Notes: generated by a model not told the origin, from the letters alone. Positions 28,448 through 38,841 are shown, counted from the stretch's first letter. The stretch: 64,000 bases of DNA from Alphaproteobacteria bacterium (GCA_024279135.1 JAJRRU010000012.1:27908-91907); one strand, 5' to 3'. A program made the numbers and translations.

Positions 28448-28747
28448 ATGTTTCATGTCATCCGCCTCGTTGTTCTGGCTCTATTAATGACGAGCACCCT
28501 ACCCTCGGCTCAAGCGTTGGCGGCCAGTTCCGATGAATTGCTGCAATGCATGGCCGATTGCATCATACAGGAAGGCAAACTCGAAGCCGCGACGTGCAAA
28601 CAACGCTGTGCCAAGATCAAGATTGACATGAACCAGCGACAGCCCAGGGACTGCATGGCAACCTTTAAACAATGCAAGCGCGACTGTGCAAAGGGCGATA
28701 AAACCTGCAAGAAAGAATGCAAGCGCAGCCTGCAAAATTGCGTTTAG
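28448..28747 (+). CDS. Small secreted cysteine-rich protein
   Basis: A 99-residue protein with a clear signal peptide (hydrophobic run, cleavage near AQALAAS). The mature part of about 73 residues has ten Cys in pairs such as CMADC, CKQRC, CKRDC and CKKEC, with many Lys and Arg between. GGGAGAAACTC precedes the ATG. The paired spacing would suit several disulfides or metal binding. No family is recognised. Its stop lies 1 base before the convergent flavoenzyme's end, and the DsbA-like protein encoded elsewhere in the window could oxidise it. Confidence 0.7.
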   Translation: MFHVIRLVVLALLMTSTLPSAQALAASSDELLQCMADCIIQEGKLEAATCKQRCAKIKIDMNQRQPRDCMATFKQCKRDCAKGDKTCKKECKRSLQNCV

Positions 28748-28748
28748 G

Positions 28749-30053
28749 TTATAGACCAAACCTGTCGGCGATACGGTGCCAGGCAAGTACGGCAGGCATG
28801 AACCAGGGATTGCCGGTATAAAACGGCCTGGTTTCGAAGACCAGATCATCAAATGCCGTTTCGCAATTATCAACGCCAAGCATTTTCCGCCCCAGCTTGT
28901 TGCCGAAATAACTGGCGCGAGCGACACCGGAACCACAGTAGCCCATGGCGTAGAATACCCCGCCTTGTTGCCCGCCACCAAACTGGCCCACGTGGGGCAC
29001 ATGATCGAAGGTATAGGCAACCAGACCCGACCAGACATGGCTGATCGGCACACCGGAAAGTTGCGGGTAAATTTCACTTAATGAAAATCGCAGGGACCGC
29101 AAGTTGGCAACCGGATTATCGTCAAGGCCAGACCCACGTGCCCCAAACAATATACGTTTGCCGTCCGGTGATGGCCGGTAATAAGCGACCAGGCGGCGGC
29201 TGTCTCCATAGACCCGGTTATTGGGCATCAGTTGTTTTATCAGACCGGATTCCAGCGGCTCGGTCGCGATCATGGCACTGCGCAATGGGATGACCCGACG
29301 GCGCAGGTCTTTGGTGACCTTATCGGTATATCCATTACTGCACACAGCGACTTGTGCAGCCCGGGTCGTGCCGCGGGCCGTTACAACATCGAACCCGGTG
29401 GCAGTTTTAACCAGCCCCGTGACGGCGGTTTGCGCAATGATCACCACCCCGGCTTCGCGTGCCCGGCGAACCAAGCCATCATGATACTTGGCGGGATGCA
29501 GTCCGGCATCATAGTCATAGACAACCCCGCCATGAAATATTGGCGAGCCGGTCTCATTATGCTGATCGGCTTTCGGGATCATGGCCCCCTTGACCCCGGC
29601 TGCGGCCTGCAGGTCATCCAGTTGGCGTGCCATTGCATCGTAGTGATGAGCCCGCAAAGCACCACGGAAACGACCGTTTTGCACAAAGTCGGCATCGATA
29701 CCTTCGGTTTCGAGAAAATCCCTCAGATAATCAACAAAACCCAGGCTTTCTCGCAGGATGGTATTGGTTCGCTCGACACCGTATTTGCTCTTTAGCCCCT
29801 CTATTCCCAGTTTGTGAAAACTGGGTCCGAGCATACCGCCGTTGCGTGTACTGGCTCCATATCCCAACACCCCAGCCTCAAAGACTACTACCGAAGCGCC
29901 GCCACGGGCCAGTTCCAGGGCGGCACAAAGCCCGCTATACCCGGCCCCGACAACCGCCACGTCCATGGCGTCCGGTATGGCTATTTCGACCGATTGCTCG
30001 CGTGGCGCGTCTTCCCACCAATACGGTGCTGATTTTTCTGACATGGCATTCAT
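28749..30053 (-). CDS. FAD-dependent amine oxidase, DAO family (PuuB-like)
   Basis: The DAO/GlpO fold starts with VAVVGAGYSGLCAALELARGG, the FAD-binding loop, and LGYGASTRNGGMLGPSF, the segment typical of gamma-glutamylputrescine oxidases and relatives. Late motifs SHVWSGLVAYTFDHVPHVG and MGYCGSGVARASYFG also match that group. The start at 30053 is supported by AAGGA with 7-base spacing, giving 434 residues. The likely reaction is oxidative deamination of a gamma-glutamyl-amine or amino acid, producing H2O2, which would fit the two methionine sulfoxide reductase genes just upstream on the same strand. The substrate is unproven. Confidence 0.82.
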   Translation of the reverse strand: MNAMSEKSAPYWWEDAPREQSVEIAIPDAMDVAVVGAGYSGLCAALELARGGASVVVFEAGVLGYGASTRNGGMLGPSFHKLGIEGLKSKYGVERTNTILRESLGFVDYLRDFLETEGIDADFVQNGRFRGALRAHHYDAMARQLDDLQAAAGVKGAMIPKADQHNETGSPIFHGGVVYDYDAGLHPAKYHDGLVRRAREAGVVIIAQTAVTGLVKTATGFDVVTARGTTRAAQVAVCSNGYTDKVTKDLRRRVIPLRSAMIATEPLESGLIKQLMPNNRVYGDSRRLVAYYRPSPDGKRILFGARGSGLDDNPVANLRSLRFSLSEIYPQLSGVPISHVWSGLVAYTFDHVPHVGQFGGGQQGGVFYAMGYCGSGVARASYFGNKLGRKMLGVDNCETAFDDLVFETRPFYTGNPWFMPAVLAWHRIADRFGL

Positions 30054-30079
30054 TATAAAGTCCTTGAAATCGGGCTGGA

Positions 30080-30541
30080 TCAAGCCAGACCATTGCGTTT
30101 TGCAATATATTTCTGGTGATAGTCTTCGCCAGGCCAGTACGTTGGTGTTTTTTGGATGACCGTTACGATAGGTGAGGGAAAATGATTTGATTGTTCAAGT
30201 TCGACCCGGGATTGTTCTGCGGCATCTTGTTGTTGCCGGGAATGACAGAAAATTGCCGAGCGGTACTGTGAACCAAAGTCCGGGCCTTGTCTGTTGAGTT
30301 GCGTGGGATCGTGCGAGGTCCAGAACACCTGTAATAACTGTTCATAGGAAATCACGGTAGCATCGAAAATCACTTGTACGACTTCCGCATGATTTGTGGT
30401 GCCACTGCAAACATCCTTATAAGTCGGATTATCCAGTTCCCCCCCCATATAACCAACCGAGGTTTCCACAACACCCTCAAGCTCACCAAAGGTGACTTCC
30501 GGTCCCCAAAAACATCCCATGGCAAATGTTGCTTTATCCAT
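30080..30541 (-). CDS. msrA: Peptide-methionine (S)-S-oxide reductase MsrA
   Basis: MsrA reduces methionine-S-sulfoxide in proteins. The active-site GCFWG follows ATFAM at the N-terminus, and HAEVVQVIFD supplies the conserved Glu. The C-terminal half holds SQYRSAIF with its Tyr. The ATG at 30541 is preferred to an upstream TTG (30550) and gives 153 residues, a compact MsrA without a long C-terminal recycling tail. The gap from the MsrA-like gene upstream is 11 bases. Confidence 0.93.
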   Translation of the reverse strand: MDKATFAMGCFWGPEVTFGELEGVVETSVGYMGGELDNPTYKDVCSGTTNHAEVVQVIFDATVISYEQLLQVFWTSHDPTQLNRQGPDFGSQYRSAIFCHSRQQQDAAEQSRVELEQSNHFPSPIVTVIQKTPTYWPGEDYHQKYIAKRNGLA

Positions 30542-30552
30542 GACACCCAACC

Positions 30553-31074
30553 TTATTTCGTTACTGATAAGCCTTTAAGAGAACACACACCCGTACCATT
30601 GCGTTCCAGATAACGCTGCTCTTTATCCGCGGCGCGGTGAAAATACCCGACAGGTTCGATGGTGGTTACGATCATCGCCTTGCCACAATGAGAAGTCCCT
30701 GCACAGTCACGGGCGTTTTCTGCGATAATCCGTTGATCATCGTCACAAACGAAAATAACGGAACGCTCCAGAGACGGTTTACCATCACAAGGATTGAGTG
30801 CAGGATGGGCCGGGTTGTGACAGCCCCAGAAGGTTTCAAGCAAGTCTGCATAGCCAATAATATCCGGGTCATAATCAACCTGAACGACTTCGACCTGTCG
30901 TTTGTCCTTCGCGCTCTGATCGCACGATGGCACACCCCGGTCACAGGCGGCACACAAACCATCCGCCATAAAACCCACGGCGGTGTTCTTTACACCACAA
31001 AGACCTGCAAAGGCCGCTTCACTTGCCCAGTAACAATTGGCTCCGAATACCGCCCGATGTGGGTTTTTGCTCAT
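30553..31074 (-). CDS. Divergent MsrA paralogue with NCYW active site
   Basis: The 173-residue protein keeps the MsrA fold order, but the active motif is FGANCYW instead of GCFW. The reactive Cys and the Trp are kept, while Gly and Phe are changed to Asn and Tyr. EVVQVDYDP keeps the Glu environment. A Cys-rich insertion CAACDRGVPSC (about residues 41-51) has no counterpart in the neighbour, and more Cys (CHNP, NPCDG, CGKAM, GVCSL) are scattered through it. It precedes normal msrA by 11 bases. It may be a changed-specificity reductase or a redox sensor. Confidence 0.75.
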   Translation of the reverse strand: MSKNPHRAVFGANCYWASEAAFAGLCGVKNTAVGFMADGLCAACDRGVPSCDQSAKDKRQVEVVQVDYDPDIIGYADLLETFWGCHNPAHPALNPCDGKPSLERSVIFVCDDDQRIIAENARDCAGTSHCGKAMIVTTIEPVGYFHRAADKEQRYLERNGTGVCSLKGLSVTK

Positions 31075-31095
31075 GTAATTTCCCGGAACTCCGCA

Positions 31096-32121
31096 TCACG
31101 TCCAATTCAAAACTACCTTGCCCGAACGGCCCGAGCACATGACATCAAATCCCTGTTGAAAATCATCGATGCCAAAGTTGTGAGTGATCACCGGGGATAT
31201 ATTCAGCCCCGATTGTAACATGGTGATCATTTTGTACCAGGTCTCATACATTTCACGACCGTAGATACCTTTCATCACCAGCCCCTTGAACACCACCGTG
31301 TTCCAGTCGATGGCCGTTTCTCCGGGCAAGATACCCAACAGGGCAATCCGCCCACCGTTGTTCATGGCCGCCAACATAGACTGAAAGGCTTGCGGATTAC
31401 CGGACATTTCCAGCCCCACATCGAAACCTTCGACCATGCCCAGATCCGCCATGACGTCTTCCACCGACGTATTCATGACATTGACCGCCCGGGTTGCACC
31501 CATCTTGCTGGCCAGATCAAGCCGGTAGTCATTCACATCAGTAATAACCACATGGCGCGCGCCAACGTGCCTGGAAATAGCAGCAGCCATTATACCGATC
31601 GGGCCAGCCCCGGTTATGAGAACATCCTCACCCACCAGATCAAACGACAAGGCCGTATGTGCGGCATTACCAAACGGATCGAGAATGGATGCCACTTCTG
31701 AACTGACATCTGATGGCAGCTTGAAAACATTGCTGGCCGGGATCACCAGATATTCGGCAAAACAACCCGATCGATTTACCCCGACACCGACCGTATTGCG
31801 ACACAAATGGCGGCGGCCCGCCCGGCAATTACGGCAATGCCCACAAGTCACATGGCCTTCCCCCGAAACCCGGTCATCAATATTGATTCCGCGGACTTCA
31901 ATTCCAACCTCGACTACGCTGCCGACGAACTCATGACCGACGACCATGGGTACCGGAATGGTGTCACGGGCCCATTGATCCCAGTTATAAATATGAATAT
32001 CGGTGCCGCATATTGCAGTTTTCTGAATTTGTATACGCACATCATTATGGCCCAGTTCCGGTTCGGGAACATCTTCCATCCAGATGCCTTTTTCAGACTT
32101 TGCCTTGACCAACGCTTTCAA
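31096..32121 (-). CDS. tdh: L-threonine 3-dehydrogenase
   Basis: Oxidises threonine to 2-amino-3-ketobutyrate with NAD+. This zinc medium-chain dehydrogenase is 341 residues long, as in E. coli. Catalytic zinc ligands begin at CGTD, and [14 protein letters not shown] follows. The structural zinc site is [15 protein letters not shown], and the NAD site is [21 protein letters not shown]. It sits 33 bases after kbl on the same strand, which supplies the next enzyme of the threonine-to-glycine route. msrA-type genes follow after 21 bases. Confidence 0.96.
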   Translation of the reverse strand: MKALVKAKSEKGIWMEDVPEPELGHNDVRIQIQKTAICGTDIHIYNWDQWARDTIPVPMVVGHEFVGSVVEVGIEVRGINIDDRVSGEGHVTCGHCRNCRAGRRHLCRNTVGVGVNRSGCFAEYLVIPASNVFKLPSDVSSEVASILDPFGNAAHTALSFDLVGEDVLITGAGPIGIMAAAISRHVGARHVVITDVNDYRLDLASKMGATRAVNVMNTSVEDVMADLGMVEGFDVGLEMSGNPQAFQSMLAAMNNGGRIALLGILPGETAIDWNTVVFKGLVMKGIYGREMYETWYKMITMLQSGLNISPVITHNFGIDDFQQGFDVMCSGRSGKVVLNWT

Positions 32122-32154
32122 AATTCGCCGCCTTATACCAAATTGCCATATCTA

Positions 32155-33360
32155 TCAGGAGATTATACCAAGTTCCCTGCCGACCTCACCAAAGGCGGCA
32201 ATTGCTTGATCAACCTGTTCTGGGGAATGAGCCGCTGACATCTGGGTCCGGATGCGAGCCTTTCCTTTTGGTACCACGGGAAAGGAAAATCCGACGACGT
32301 AGATCCCGCGTGCCAGTAACCGCTCAGCCATATCAGAGGCCAGACGAGCGTCACCAAGCATGATCGGAATAATCGGATGCTCGCCGGGTACCAGGGTAAA
32401 TCCAAGATCCTCCATGCCTTTGCGAAACTGCCTGGCATTGGCATGCAGTTGCTGTCGCAGGTCTGCGCTGCTTTCCAGAATATCCAATATGGTGATAGAG
32501 GTCGCCGCAATAACCGGGGCCAGTGAATTGGAAAACAAATAAGGTCTGGAACGCTGGCGCAACCATTCAACGATAACGGCGTGCGCGGCGGTATAACCTC
32601 CCGAGGCCCCCCCGAGTGCCTTACCCAAAGTTCCGGTAATGATATCTACGCGATCCATAACGCCACACAGTTCCGGCGTACCACGTCCACCTTCGCCCAT
32701 AAAACCCACGGCGTGGCTGTCATCAACCATCACCATGGCATCATATTTATCGGCCAGTGTGCAAATGTCCGCCAGATTTGCCAGACTGCCATCCATGGAA
32801 AACACACCATCAGTGGCAATCAGGCGGAACCGGCAGTCTGCGGCTTCCTTCAAACAGCGTTCAAGGTCGGCCATATCGTTGTTGGCATATCGCAATCTGC
32901 GCGCCTTGCACAGCCGCACACCATCGATAATGCTGGCATGGTTCAGGGCGTCGGAAATAATCGCATCCTGTTCGCCGAGGATGGTCTCAAATAACCCGGT
33001 GTTGGCATCGAAACATGAACCGTACAGGATAGTATCTTCCATTTTCAGGAAACTACTAATCCGTTTTTCGAGTTTCTTGTGAATTTCCTGGGTGCCGCAA
33101 ATAAAGCGCACCGAGGCCATGCCATAACCACAGTCGTCTACCGCATGACGGGCCGTTGCCACCACGGTCGGGTGATCGGCCAACCCGAGATAGTTATTGG
33201 CACAGAAGTTCAGAACTTCGACGGTACCACCATCACTCTGCACATCAATGTCGGCGCCCTGAGGCGAAGAAATAATACGCTCGGACTTATAAAGCCCGGC
33301 ATCACGAACCGTTTGCAGCTCGTCACTCAGAAATTCCAGAATCATTTTACTCATGGTCAT
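32155..33360 (-). CDS. kbl: Glycine C-acetyltransferase (2-amino-3-ketobutyrate CoA ligase)
   Basis: Splits 2-amino-3-ketobutyrate with CoA into glycine and acetyl-CoA. It is a PLP enzyme of the alpha-oxoamine synthase family, about 400 residues. [39 protein letters not shown] and the PLP lysine in [16 protein letters not shown] are all present. A second ATG two codons in (33354) is an equally likely start. It is the first gene of the kbl-tdh unit. Confidence 0.96.
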   Translation of the reverse strand: MTMSKMILEFLSDELQTVRDAGLYKSERIISSPQGADIDVQSDGGTVEVLNFCANNYLGLADHPTVVATARHAVDDCGYGMASVRFICGTQEIHKKLEKRISSFLKMEDTILYGSCFDANTGLFETILGEQDAIISDALNHASIIDGVRLCKARRLRYANNDMADLERCLKEAADCRFRLIATDGVFSMDGSLANLADICTLADKYDAMVMVDDSHAVGFMGEGGRGTPELCGVMDRVDIITGTLGKALGGASGGYTAAHAVIVEWLRQRSRPYLFSNSLAPVIAATSITILDILESSADLRQQLHANARQFRKGMEDLGFTLVPGEHPIIPIMLGDARLASDMAERLLARGIYVVGFSFPVVPKGKARIRTQMSAAHSPEQVDQAIAAFGEVGRELGIIS

Positions 33361-33414
33361 AATAAGTAAGCCATATCAACACAGTGTCAATAACAAGTGG
33401 AGGGCAAAACTATA

Positions 33415-33870
33415 TTAATTTTTTTTCAGGGTAACCCGGCGTCCCGACCATGTAGGAAGTGGTGAAATTTCAGCCATTTTCAAACGATCCTGGACAGCCT
33501 TCGGCATGGCAACCATGCGCCCGGCCCGGGTATCGAAATGCAGCAATACAAATTCTGCCGTTGCCCGTTGGCTGCCATCGACCATCATGACATGGGCCAG
33601 ATGCAATTTTCGGGCATCAGAACCCAGTACCATACTTTCAATGTCCAGCCGGGCGGGGCATCGCACCTCGGCCAGATACCGCAGATGGGTCTCAACCGTA
33701 TAAAGAGCACAACCGGTTTCTTCAAAATAATCGGCACCGATCCCAAAATGAGCCTGCAACGGCCAGGTGGCATTGGAAAACGCCACCAGATAATAAGCCT
33801 CATTCATATGCCCATAAACATCCAACCAGCTTTCCTGCAATGGTTCGCTGTGGAGTTTCAGAATACTCAC
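33415..33870 (-). CDS. Acyl-CoA thioesterase, hotdog fold
   Basis: A 151-residue single hotdog domain. [24 protein letters not shown] matches the 4-hydroxybenzoyl-CoA thioesterase type start (DxxGHxN), and [21 protein letters not shown] follows as expected. It begins with GTG overlapping the gatB stop as GTGA, so it is read with gatCAB, though its job is unrelated. The substrate cannot be read; related sequences occur as partners of carnitine dehydrogenase. Confidence 0.8.
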   Translation of the reverse strand: MSILKLHSEPLQESWLDVYGHMNEAYYLVAFSNATWPLQAHFGIGADYFEETGCALYTVETHLRYLAEVRCPARLDIESMVLGSDARKLHLAHVMMVDGSQRATAEFVLLHFDTRAGRMVAMPKAVQDRLKMAEISPLPTWSGRRVTLKKN

Positions 33871-35342
33871 CCGCTCAGCTTTTCTTTCAGCAGCTTGTTA
33901 ACCATGCCGGGGTTGGCCTTGCCTTGCGTCGCCTTCATGACTTGGCCCACAAACCAGCCAGCGATTTTTTCATTGCCGCCCTGATACTGGGCAACCTGTT
34001 CCGGGCTGTTGGCGATCACGTCATCCACGGCGGCTTCTATAGCCCCGGTATCGGTGATCTGTTTCAGGCCTTTTTCGGCAACGATATCAGCCGGTTCCTT
34101 ACCCGTGGCGATCATTTCCTCAAACACCGTTTTGGCGATCTTGCCGGAGATTGTATTATCGCTGATCAGGTCCAGAAGCTGGCCGAGCTGATCGGCCGAA
34201 ACCGGGCTTTGGGTAATTGTTTTACTCTCGGCCTTGAGAGCCCCAAACAGGTTGGAAATCACCCAGTTCGCGGCCAGCTTGGCATCGCGGGTTTTACCTT
34301 TATCGCCACGCCCCAACACGGTTTCGAAATAGCCGCCGGTCTCGCGGTCAACCACCAGAACCTCGGCGTCATAAGCCGACAGGTTATAGTCGGCCATGTA
34401 ACGCTGTTTTTTCTCATCGGGTAACTCGGGCAAGGTAGCGGCAATACCGTCCACATATTCCTGGTTAAATTTTACCGGCAACAGGTCCGGGTCAGGAAAA
34501 TAACGGTAATCGTGGGCAAATTCCTTGGACCGCATGGCGCGGGTTTCACCCTTGACGGGATCAAACAACCGGGTCTGCTGTTCAACCTGTCCACCGGATT
34601 CCCACACCTCAACCTGACGTTGGGCCTCGACCTCGATGGCGTGCATAATAAAACGAACCGAGTTCACGTTCTTGATCTCGCAGCGGGTACGCAGTTCTGT
34701 GTCACCGGGTTTGCGCACCGAGACATTGACATCGGCCCGCATGGAGCCCTGTTCCATATTGCCGTCACAGGTGCCCAGGTAACGCACGATGGAGCGGATT
34801 TTGCGCACATAAATACCGGCTTCCTCCGGCGAGCGCATATCCGGGTCGGAGACAATTTCCATGAGCGCAACACCCGAGCGATTGAGATCGACAAAGGTCC
34901 GCCGCGGGTCCTGATCGTGCATGGACTTACCGGCGTCCTGTTCCAGATGCAGCCGCTCGATACCGATATTACGGGTCGTGCCGTCGGGCATGTCCAGGAT
35001 GACCGTACCGGCACCGATGATGGGGAACTCAAACTGGGATATCTGATAACCTTGCGGCAGATCAGCATAAAAATAATTCTTCCGCGCAAACACAGAATAA
35101 AGATTAACCTTTGCTTTCAGGCCCAGCCCCGTTCGCACGGCCTGTTCGATGCAATGCTCATTTATCACCGGTAACATGCCCGGCATGGCCGCATCAACCA
35201 GCGATACATGGCTGTTGGGCTCGCCGCCAAATTCTGTCGATGCGCCGGAGAACAACTTTGATTCCGAGGTTACCTGGGCGTGGACTTCCAGCCCGACAAC
35301 CACTTCCCATTCGCCCGTCTCGCCAACTATCCGATAACTCAT
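33867..35342 (-). CDS. gatB: Aspartyl/glutamyl-tRNA amidotransferase subunit B
   Basis: GatB provides the kinase/transamidase core that makes Gln-tRNA or Asn-tRNA from mischarged tRNA. The 491 residues begin [24 protein letters not shown] and include [14 protein letters not shown] and [24 protein letters not shown]. The C-terminal YqeY-like tail runs to the end. It follows gatA by 3 bases. The glutamine-dependent route usually replaces a missing GlnRS or AsnRS. Confidence 0.97.
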   Translation of the reverse strand: MSYRIVGETGEWEVVVGLEVHAQVTSESKLFSGASTEFGGEPNSHVSLVDAAMPGMLPVINEHCIEQAVRTGLGLKAKVNLYSVFARKNYFYADLPQGYQISQFEFPIIGAGTVILDMPDGTTRNIGIERLHLEQDAGKSMHDQDPRRTFVDLNRSGVALMEIVSDPDMRSPEEAGIYVRKIRSIVRYLGTCDGNMEQGSMRADVNVSVRKPGDTELRTRCEIKNVNSVRFIMHAIEVEAQRQVEVWESGGQVEQQTRLFDPVKGETRAMRSKEFAHDYRYFPDPDLLPVKFNQEYVDGIAATLPELPDEKKQRYMADYNLSAYDAEVLVVDRETGGYFETVLGRGDKGKTRDAKLAANWVISNLFGALKAESKTITQSPVSADQLGQLLDLISDNTISGKIAKTVFEEMIATGKEPADIVAEKGLKQITDTGAIEAAVDDVIANSPEQVAQYQGGNEKIAGWFVGQVMKATQGKANPGMVNKLLKEKLSG

Positions 35343-35345
35343 GGC

Positions 35346-36836
35346 TTAAGCCTCCCGACCAGAAAACACCGGTAAATCAAACCCGGCAAAACGTTCGATG
35401 ACCTCGGCTGTGCGCAACATAGTCAACTCATCATAAGGTTTTGCAATCAATTGCAGGCCCAACGGCAGGCCGTGTTGCGATAAACCAGCGGGCACGGAAA
35501 TTCCCGGTAAACCGGCCAGCGAAGCGGGCACCGTAAAGATATCATTGAGGTACATGGTAACCGGGTCCATCTTGGCGTCCAGGGTAAAAGCCGGTGACGG
35601 TGCGGTAGGTGTCAACAAAACATCGACGTCTTCAAACACCTTGGTAAAATCCTCGGCAATGCGGGTGCGGACCTTCTGGGCCTGCAAATAATAGGCATCA
35701 TAATATCCGGCGGACAGCACATAGGTGCCGATCAGGACACGACGCTGAACCTCTTCACCGAAACCTTCGGCCCGGGTATTCATATACATCTCATCCAGGC
35801 TGTTACCCTCGACGCGCAAGCCATAACGAACACCGTCATAACGCGCCAGATTGGACGAGGCTTCCGCCGGTGCGACAATATAATAGGTCGGCAGGGCGTA
35901 CTTGGTATGGGGCAAGGATACATCGACGATCTCGGCCCCGGCCTCGCGCAGCCAACCGGCCCCGCGCTGCCACAAGGACGTGATTTCTTCCGGCATTCCC
36001 TCGGCGGTATATTCTTTCGGAATACCGACCCGTAAACCTTTGACACCCTGGTCGATAACGGCTTCGAAGTCCGGTGTCTCGATGGGTGTGGAGGTGGAAT
36101 CCTTGACATCATGACCGGCCATTGCACCAAGCATGATGGCGGCATCACGCACCGTGCGTGTCATGGGACCGGCCTGATCCAGACTGGAAGCGAATGCCAC
36201 ACAGCCCCAGCGCGAACACCGCCCGTAAGTGGGCTTCAGCCCCACAATACCGGTAAAGGAAGCAGGCTGGCGGATGGACCCGCCCGTGTCTGTTCCCGTA
36301 GCACCCAGACACATTCGTGCGGCCACCGCAGAAGCCGAGCCGCCGGACGAGCCACCGGGTGCCAGATCCTTGCCCGCATCGGGACCGGAAGCGGCTTGCC
36401 ACGGATTGACCGTATTGCCGTAATAACTGGTTGTGGTGGCCGATCCCATGGCGAACTCATCCATGTTGGACTTGCCCAGCATAACGGACCCGGCGTCTTT
36501 CAGGTTCTGTGATATGGTGGACTCGTATTGTGGCACAAAGCCTTCGAGAATATGCGAACCAGCCGTGCTTTGGATTCCATCGGTGCAAAACAGATCCTTC
36601 ATGGCGATGGGAATACCGTCCATGGAGCCCAATGCCTCACCCTTGGCACGCCGCGCATCGGATGCGGCGGCCTGTTCCAGAGCCAGTTCAGGGGTCTCGG
36701 TTATATAAATGTTCAGTTTACGGGCAGCCCCATAGGTATCCATGCAGGACTGGGTCAGTTCTGTGGCCGAAAAATCACCGTTTGAGAGGCCGTCACGGGC
36801 CTGGGCAATGGTCAACTGTGTCAGGGTATTGCTCAT
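35346..36836 (-). CDS. gatA: Aspartyl/glutamyl-tRNA amidotransferase subunit A
   Basis: The amidase that frees ammonia from glutamine for GatB. The amidase signature has the Lys in [12 protein letters not shown], the Gly-Ser loop [17 protein letters not shown] and [16 protein letters not shown] for the Ser-cisSer-Lys triad. The start at 36836 gives 496 residues and sits 4 bases from the gatC stop; the longer in-frame start at 36941 lies inside gatC and is rejected. Confidence 0.97.
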   Translation of the reverse strand: MSNTLTQLTIAQARDGLSNGDFSATELTQSCMDTYGAARKLNIYITETPELALEQAAASDARRAKGEALGSMDGIPIAMKDLFCTDGIQSTAGSHILEGFVPQYESTISQNLKDAGSVMLGKSNMDEFAMGSATTTSYYGNTVNPWQAASGPDAGKDLAPGGSSGGSASAVAARMCLGATGTDTGGSIRQPASFTGIVGLKPTYGRCSRWGCVAFASSLDQAGPMTRTVRDAAIMLGAMAGHDVKDSTSTPIETPDFEAVIDQGVKGLRVGIPKEYTAEGMPEEITSLWQRGAGWLREAGAEIVDVSLPHTKYALPTYYIVAPAEASSNLARYDGVRYGLRVEGNSLDEMYMNTRAEGFGEEVQRRVLIGTYVLSAGYYDAYYLQAQKVRTRIAEDFTKVFEDVDVLLTPTAPSPAFTLDAKMDPVTMYLNDIFTVPASLAGLPGISVPAGLSQHGLPLGLQLIAKPYDELTMLRTAEVIERFAGFDLPVFSGREA

Positions 36837-36840
36837 CGTG

Positions 36841-37128
36841 TTATTCCACCACCTTGGGGACTGTGAAAAATCCATCAAAAGTATCGAACCCATTGGCCAG
36901 AACCTTGTCTGGACATTGACCGTCGGTGACAACATCCACACGGTGCGGGGATGTCAGCTCGGTTACACTGGTCATGGGCTCAACACCGTCGGTGTCGACT
37001 TCGGAAAGTTGTTCCACCCAATCCAGGATGCCGTCAAGCTCCCCGGCTATTTTATCAAGACGATCTTCATCGACCCGGATGCGGGCGAGATAGGCGATCC
37101 GTCGGACGGTTTCGCGGTCCAGAGACAT
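36841..37128 (-). CDS. gatC: Aspartyl/glutamyl-tRNA amidotransferase subunit C
   Basis: This 95-residue protein belts GatA and GatB together. [28 protein letters not shown] is the typical N-terminus, and the C-terminal end FFTVPKVVE is the canonical one. It is the first gene of the gatC-gatA-gatB-thioesterase unit and is divergent from the ybaK-like gene across 180 bases, which probably holds both promoters. Confidence 0.96.
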   Translation of the reverse strand: MSLDRETVRRIAYLARIRVDEDRLDKIAGELDGILDWVEQLSEVDTDGVEPMTSVTELTSPHRVDVVTDGQCPDKVLANGFDTFDGFFTVPKVVE

Positions 37129-37308
37129 AGTTGCAGGCTCCTGAATGAATGGTCAAAGAATATGAAATGCGGCGCAAAATAACACCGCACTGCCCCGACA
37201 GCAAGCCAGCTATGGGCAAAAATATTGTTTTGCCGCAAAGAGCTTCTGGCACAGCACAGCGCGGCCATGTTATGGTGCATCCCAGGGTAAGTCCACGAGG
37301 CAATATCA

Positions 37309-37827
37309 ATGAACGAATTAGAGAAAAAAACCGGATACCTGGAAAACGTTCCTGTGCGTAAAGTACGCCAGTTCCTGTTCGATGCCGGGTATGACGACCG
37401 GGTGATTGTACTGGAGAATTCTGCGCGCAGTGCCCGTGATGCGGCGAAGTCGCTGGATACCGAACTGGGTTCAATCGTCAAATCACTGACCTTTATGATC
37501 GGCGAGAACATGGTCATGGTGCTGGTAGCTGGCGATCATCACTGTTTAATCGAAAACATCCCCGCCGCCCTGAACATGAAAGGCGAGGTCAGCCGTCCGG
37601 ACGCCGAGCGGGTCAAGACCGTAACGGGTTTCTCCATTGGCGGGGTTGCGCCGGTGGGCTCCATAACGGCCCTGCCCATGGTCATCGATCACAGCCTTAA
37701 ACGCTTTGATACGGTTTTTGCGGCGGCCGGCCACCCCCATTGCATCTTCCCCGTCAGCGTAGCCGAACTGAAGCGCCTGACCGGCGGTATCGTGTCCTAT
37801 AATATAAGTAAACCCACCGAAGGGTAG
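37309..37827 (+). CDS. YbaK/ProX-type aminoacyl-tRNA deacylase
   Basis: A 172-residue single-domain editing protein that hydrolyses mischarged tRNA such as Cys-tRNA(Pro). RDAAKSLDTELGSIVKSLTFM contains the family's conserved SI-K-L segment with the catalytic Lys. TGFSIGGVAPVGS and AAGHPHCIFPVS fill the pocket. The ATG at 37309 comes after AGGCAATATCA. It stands alone ahead of the tRNA-Ser gene. Confidence 0.88.
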   Translation: MNELEKKTGYLENVPVRKVRQFLFDAGYDDRVIVLENSARSARDAAKSLDTELGSIVKSLTFMIGENMVMVLVAGDHHCLIENIPAALNMKGEVSRPDAERVKTVTGFSIGGVAPVGSITALPMVIDHSLKRFDTVFAAAGHPHCIFPVSVAELKRLTGGIVSYNISKPTEG

Positions 37828-37903
37828 CTCAAAAACAGACGTAGTTGAATATTTGACAAACCGGGCATTGACGTGGCCGTTATGAACCATTAGATAAAGC
37901 AAC

Positions 37904-37921
37904 TGCCCACCCGTGGGCAGG
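37904..37921. other. GC-rich hairpin ahead of the tRNA gene
   Basis: CTGCCCAC and GTGGGCAG form a perfect 8-bp stem around CC. It lies 76 bases after the deacylase stop and 18 before the tRNA. No T tract follows, so it may be an RNA-stability or processing element instead of an intrinsic terminator. Confidence 0.4.
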
Positions 37922-37938
37922 CTATAAATATCAAGTAC

Positions 37939-38030
37939 GGACAGGTGGGTGAGTGGCTGAAACCAGTGGATTGCTAATCCGCCGTACTCCTACCGGGGTA
38001 CCGAGGGTTCGAATCCCTCCCTGTCCGCCA
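37939..38030 (+). tRNA. tRNA-Ser (anticodon GCT)
   Basis: The acceptor GGACAGG pairs with CCTGTCC at 38020-38026, followed by discriminator G and encoded CCA. The anticodon loop TTGCTAA gives GCT, which reads AGC and AGT. The long variable arm GTACTCC-TACC-GGGGTAC marks a class II tRNA, and the T arm is GAGGG-TTCGAAT-CCCTC. An accessory stretch begins right after it, as is common for tRNA-linked insertions. Confidence 0.97.
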
Positions 38031-38040
38031 TTTTTTAGAT

Positions 38041-38071
38041 AACCCGTTGTTTTTACAATGGGTTTTCTTTT
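38041..38071 (+). terminator. Intrinsic terminator of tRNA-Ser
   Basis: AACCCGTTG pairs with CAATGGGTT (one G-T) around TTTTTA, followed at once by TTCTTTT. It sits 11 bases after the tRNA 3' end. Confidence 0.85.
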
Positions 38072-38239
38072 GTCTAATTATCAGCCCCACATTTAGCCCC
38101 ACATTATCCAGTTGCTTGGACGGGTGCATTCACTCACCAATGCACGGGCTTCCTTACATCATAATTCAGCATACAACCTACCCTGCTTTAGGGAGCATGC
38201 AGCAGTACCGACTGAGGGATTGACTGAGGGCTAAGTAAG

Positions 38240-38290
38240 CTAAGCGCAAGCTATTAGCGCAAACGCAGTGCAGCGGTAATAGCGACTTAG
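38240..38290. other. Nested stem-loop in the accessory stretch
   Basis: CTAAG at 38240 pairs with CTTAG at 38286, and inside it GCTATTA at 38250 pairs with TAATAGC at 38277. The loop is GC-rich. The 300 bases from 38072 to 38366 carry no gene-like frame; this is the only strong structure in them. It could be a remnant attachment or RNA element. Confidence 0.35.
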
Positions 38291-38366
38291 CGATTTGGGC
38301 TGCCAGTTTCTATAGATATCGACTCTGTGGAGTCCTGAGAGTCTCCTGAGGCTAGCGCCCTCATAT

Positions 38367-38445
38367 ATGTCCGTTATTGGGGGGGGTAGAACGGAAGTGA
38401 ATTAACACCCTTCAAAACTTCTCTTTTTGACCCACAGGAGGCATA
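38367..38445 (+). repeat. Intergenic repeat copy A
   Basis: Begins ATGTCCGTTATT, has a G-rich middle, then ACGGAAGTGA, CACCC, TCTCTT-TTGAC-CCA and AGGCAT. It matches copy C (38944-39020) over about 78 bases with small differences. It lies just before the truncated epimerase fragment. Confidence 0.7.
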
Positions 38446-38463
38446 TGCAAATTTTGTGATTGA

Positions 38464-38841
38464 TGGTATGTTGCGCTGGTTCATTCATTCGAACGAGCAA
38501 ACAAGAACGTTCGTTTCTGCCTTTTTAGTGCTCAGGGGGCCTCGACTAGTGAGAAAAGCCCTATCCGGTTTGCTAAGGCGAAAGGACGGGCAGAGAATAT
38601 CTTATTGGCCTCAGAGTTGGCTGAGAAATACGTGTTTCGTCCAGGTTTCATCATGCCTGGACCTAACTCAGAAAACTCCACACTATCAGCGAAGTTGTTC
38701 CAGCCGATTTATCGTTTGTTTCCGGTGATTGGCATCGACGCGACGGAACTTGCGCGAGTTATGATCGATGTCGGTATGAACCAACATAAATCGATCATAT
38801 TTGAGAATAGTGATATGAGAGCATACGGCCTTGGTTTTTGA
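38464..38841 (+). pseudogene. C-terminal fragment of an NAD(P)-binding epimerase-like protein
   Basis: Frame 1 is open from the stop at 38461-38463 to 38841 and codes for about 125 residues without a usable start codon. The translation has RFCLFSAQGAS, then FAKAKGRAENILLASELAEK, then YVFRPGFIMPGP and PVIGIDATELARVMIDVGM, the order of the C-terminal half of atypical SDR/NAD-dependent epimerase proteins (the Lys-rich active-site helix followed by RPG and the late IxxxxLA helix). The NAD-binding N-terminal half is missing. Repeats A and B/C flank it, suggesting that the repeat family was involved in its capture or loss. Confidence 0.6.

Noticed and set aside
38456..38728. Plus-strand 90-codon frame overlapping the epimerase fragment
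   Set aside because: It is in another frame from the fragment with RPGFIMP and has no motif; it is a shadow.
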